From Halomonas sp. PR-M31 (GTDB taxonomy: Bacteria > Pseudomonadota > Gammaproteobacteria > Pseudomonadales > Halomonadaceae), in NCBI RefSeq assembly GCF_001039575.1, contig NZ_JIBT01000043.1:1-43625 (forward strand): a stretch of DNA of 43,625 nt, written 5' to 3'. Positions 43,598 through 43,625 of the stretch are shown here, piece by piece. The position numbers were made by a program, and so were the translations under genes. A model generated the notes under the pieces. The model worked only from the letters and a program-made list of their open reading frames with translations. It did no database searches and had not been told where the DNA came from. Numbering within the stretch: position 1 is the first letter of the stretch; every line of letters starts with the position of its first letter.

Positions 43598-43625
43598 GGC
43601 CACCACGCAAAAGAACAGCGGTAAA

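Overview
The window looks like a chromosomal segment of a GC-rich gammaproteobacterium, most plausibly a halophile of the Halomonadaceae. This rests on the gene set (RhlE, PqiABC, a CIO-type cytochrome bd with CydDC, a DUF3450/ExbB/ExbD/TonB module, flhB-flhA-flhF) and on protein character. It is an inference, because no rRNA or other marker gene is present. No tRNA, rRNA, CRISPR array, transposase, integrase or prophage gene was found.

Layout. (1) 1-4341: purine catabolism. The 3' end of xdhB, then xdhC, guaD and a small cupin gene run on the + strand; a convergent adenosine/adenine deaminase gene carries a one-base frameshift. (2) 4414-10324: cydA-cydB-cydD-cydC on the - strand, a quinol oxidase with the ABC exporter needed for its assembly. 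(3) 10499-11478: a calcium/sodium antiporter gene, also split by one base. (4) 11692-15305: pqiABC (MCE-type envelope lipid transport) on the + strand, followed by rhlE (15480-16799). (5) 16966-21463: a run of short, promoter-poor, lower-GC genes all on the - strand. They encode a ParE/RHH toxin-antitoxin pair, a GNAT acetyltransferase, a deleted serine dehydratase, a PaiB-like FMN protein, a dead CopG antitoxin, a GFA-family protein and a cupin. The five central units are separated by integron attC-like sites whose R'' and R' boxes match cassette by cassette. No integrase gene is visible, so this looks like an integron cassette cluster without intI (a CALIN). (6) 21464-22096: AT-rich spacer ending in a Fur-like site. 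(7) 22097-25965: a TonB energising operon (DUF3450, TolQ-like, ExbB, ExbD, TonB); the DUF3450 gene has a third one-base frameshift. (8) 26079-35946: hydroxamate siderophore genes: MFS transporter, IucD-like lysine N6-hydroxylase, FhuC/FhuD/FhuB-type importer, IutA-like receptor and FhuF-like reductase, with Fur-like sites in front of most units. (9) 35971-43597: flagellar genes on the - strand: flhB, flhA, an unusually long flhF, a P-loop-less FlhG-like gene, flhE and fliA.

How the parts work together. Regions 7 and 8 form a coherent iron system: the receptor is energised by TonB/ExbBD, FhuDBC moves the ferric siderophore across the inner membrane, and FhuF releases the iron. Region 9 covers the flagellar export gate (FlhA/FlhB), placement control (FlhF and the FlhG-like protein) and the late-gene sigma factor.

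Most unusual points: the cassette cluster and its decaying contents; a FlhF with a roughly 380-residue C-terminal extension beside a FlhG-like protein lacking a Walker A motif; a possible alternative-hairpin leader before fliA; a palindromic element that supplies the last codons of fhuF; and iucD with iutA but without iucABC. Three separate one-base deletions, each repaired by adding one G or C, raise the possibility of sequencing or assembly error.
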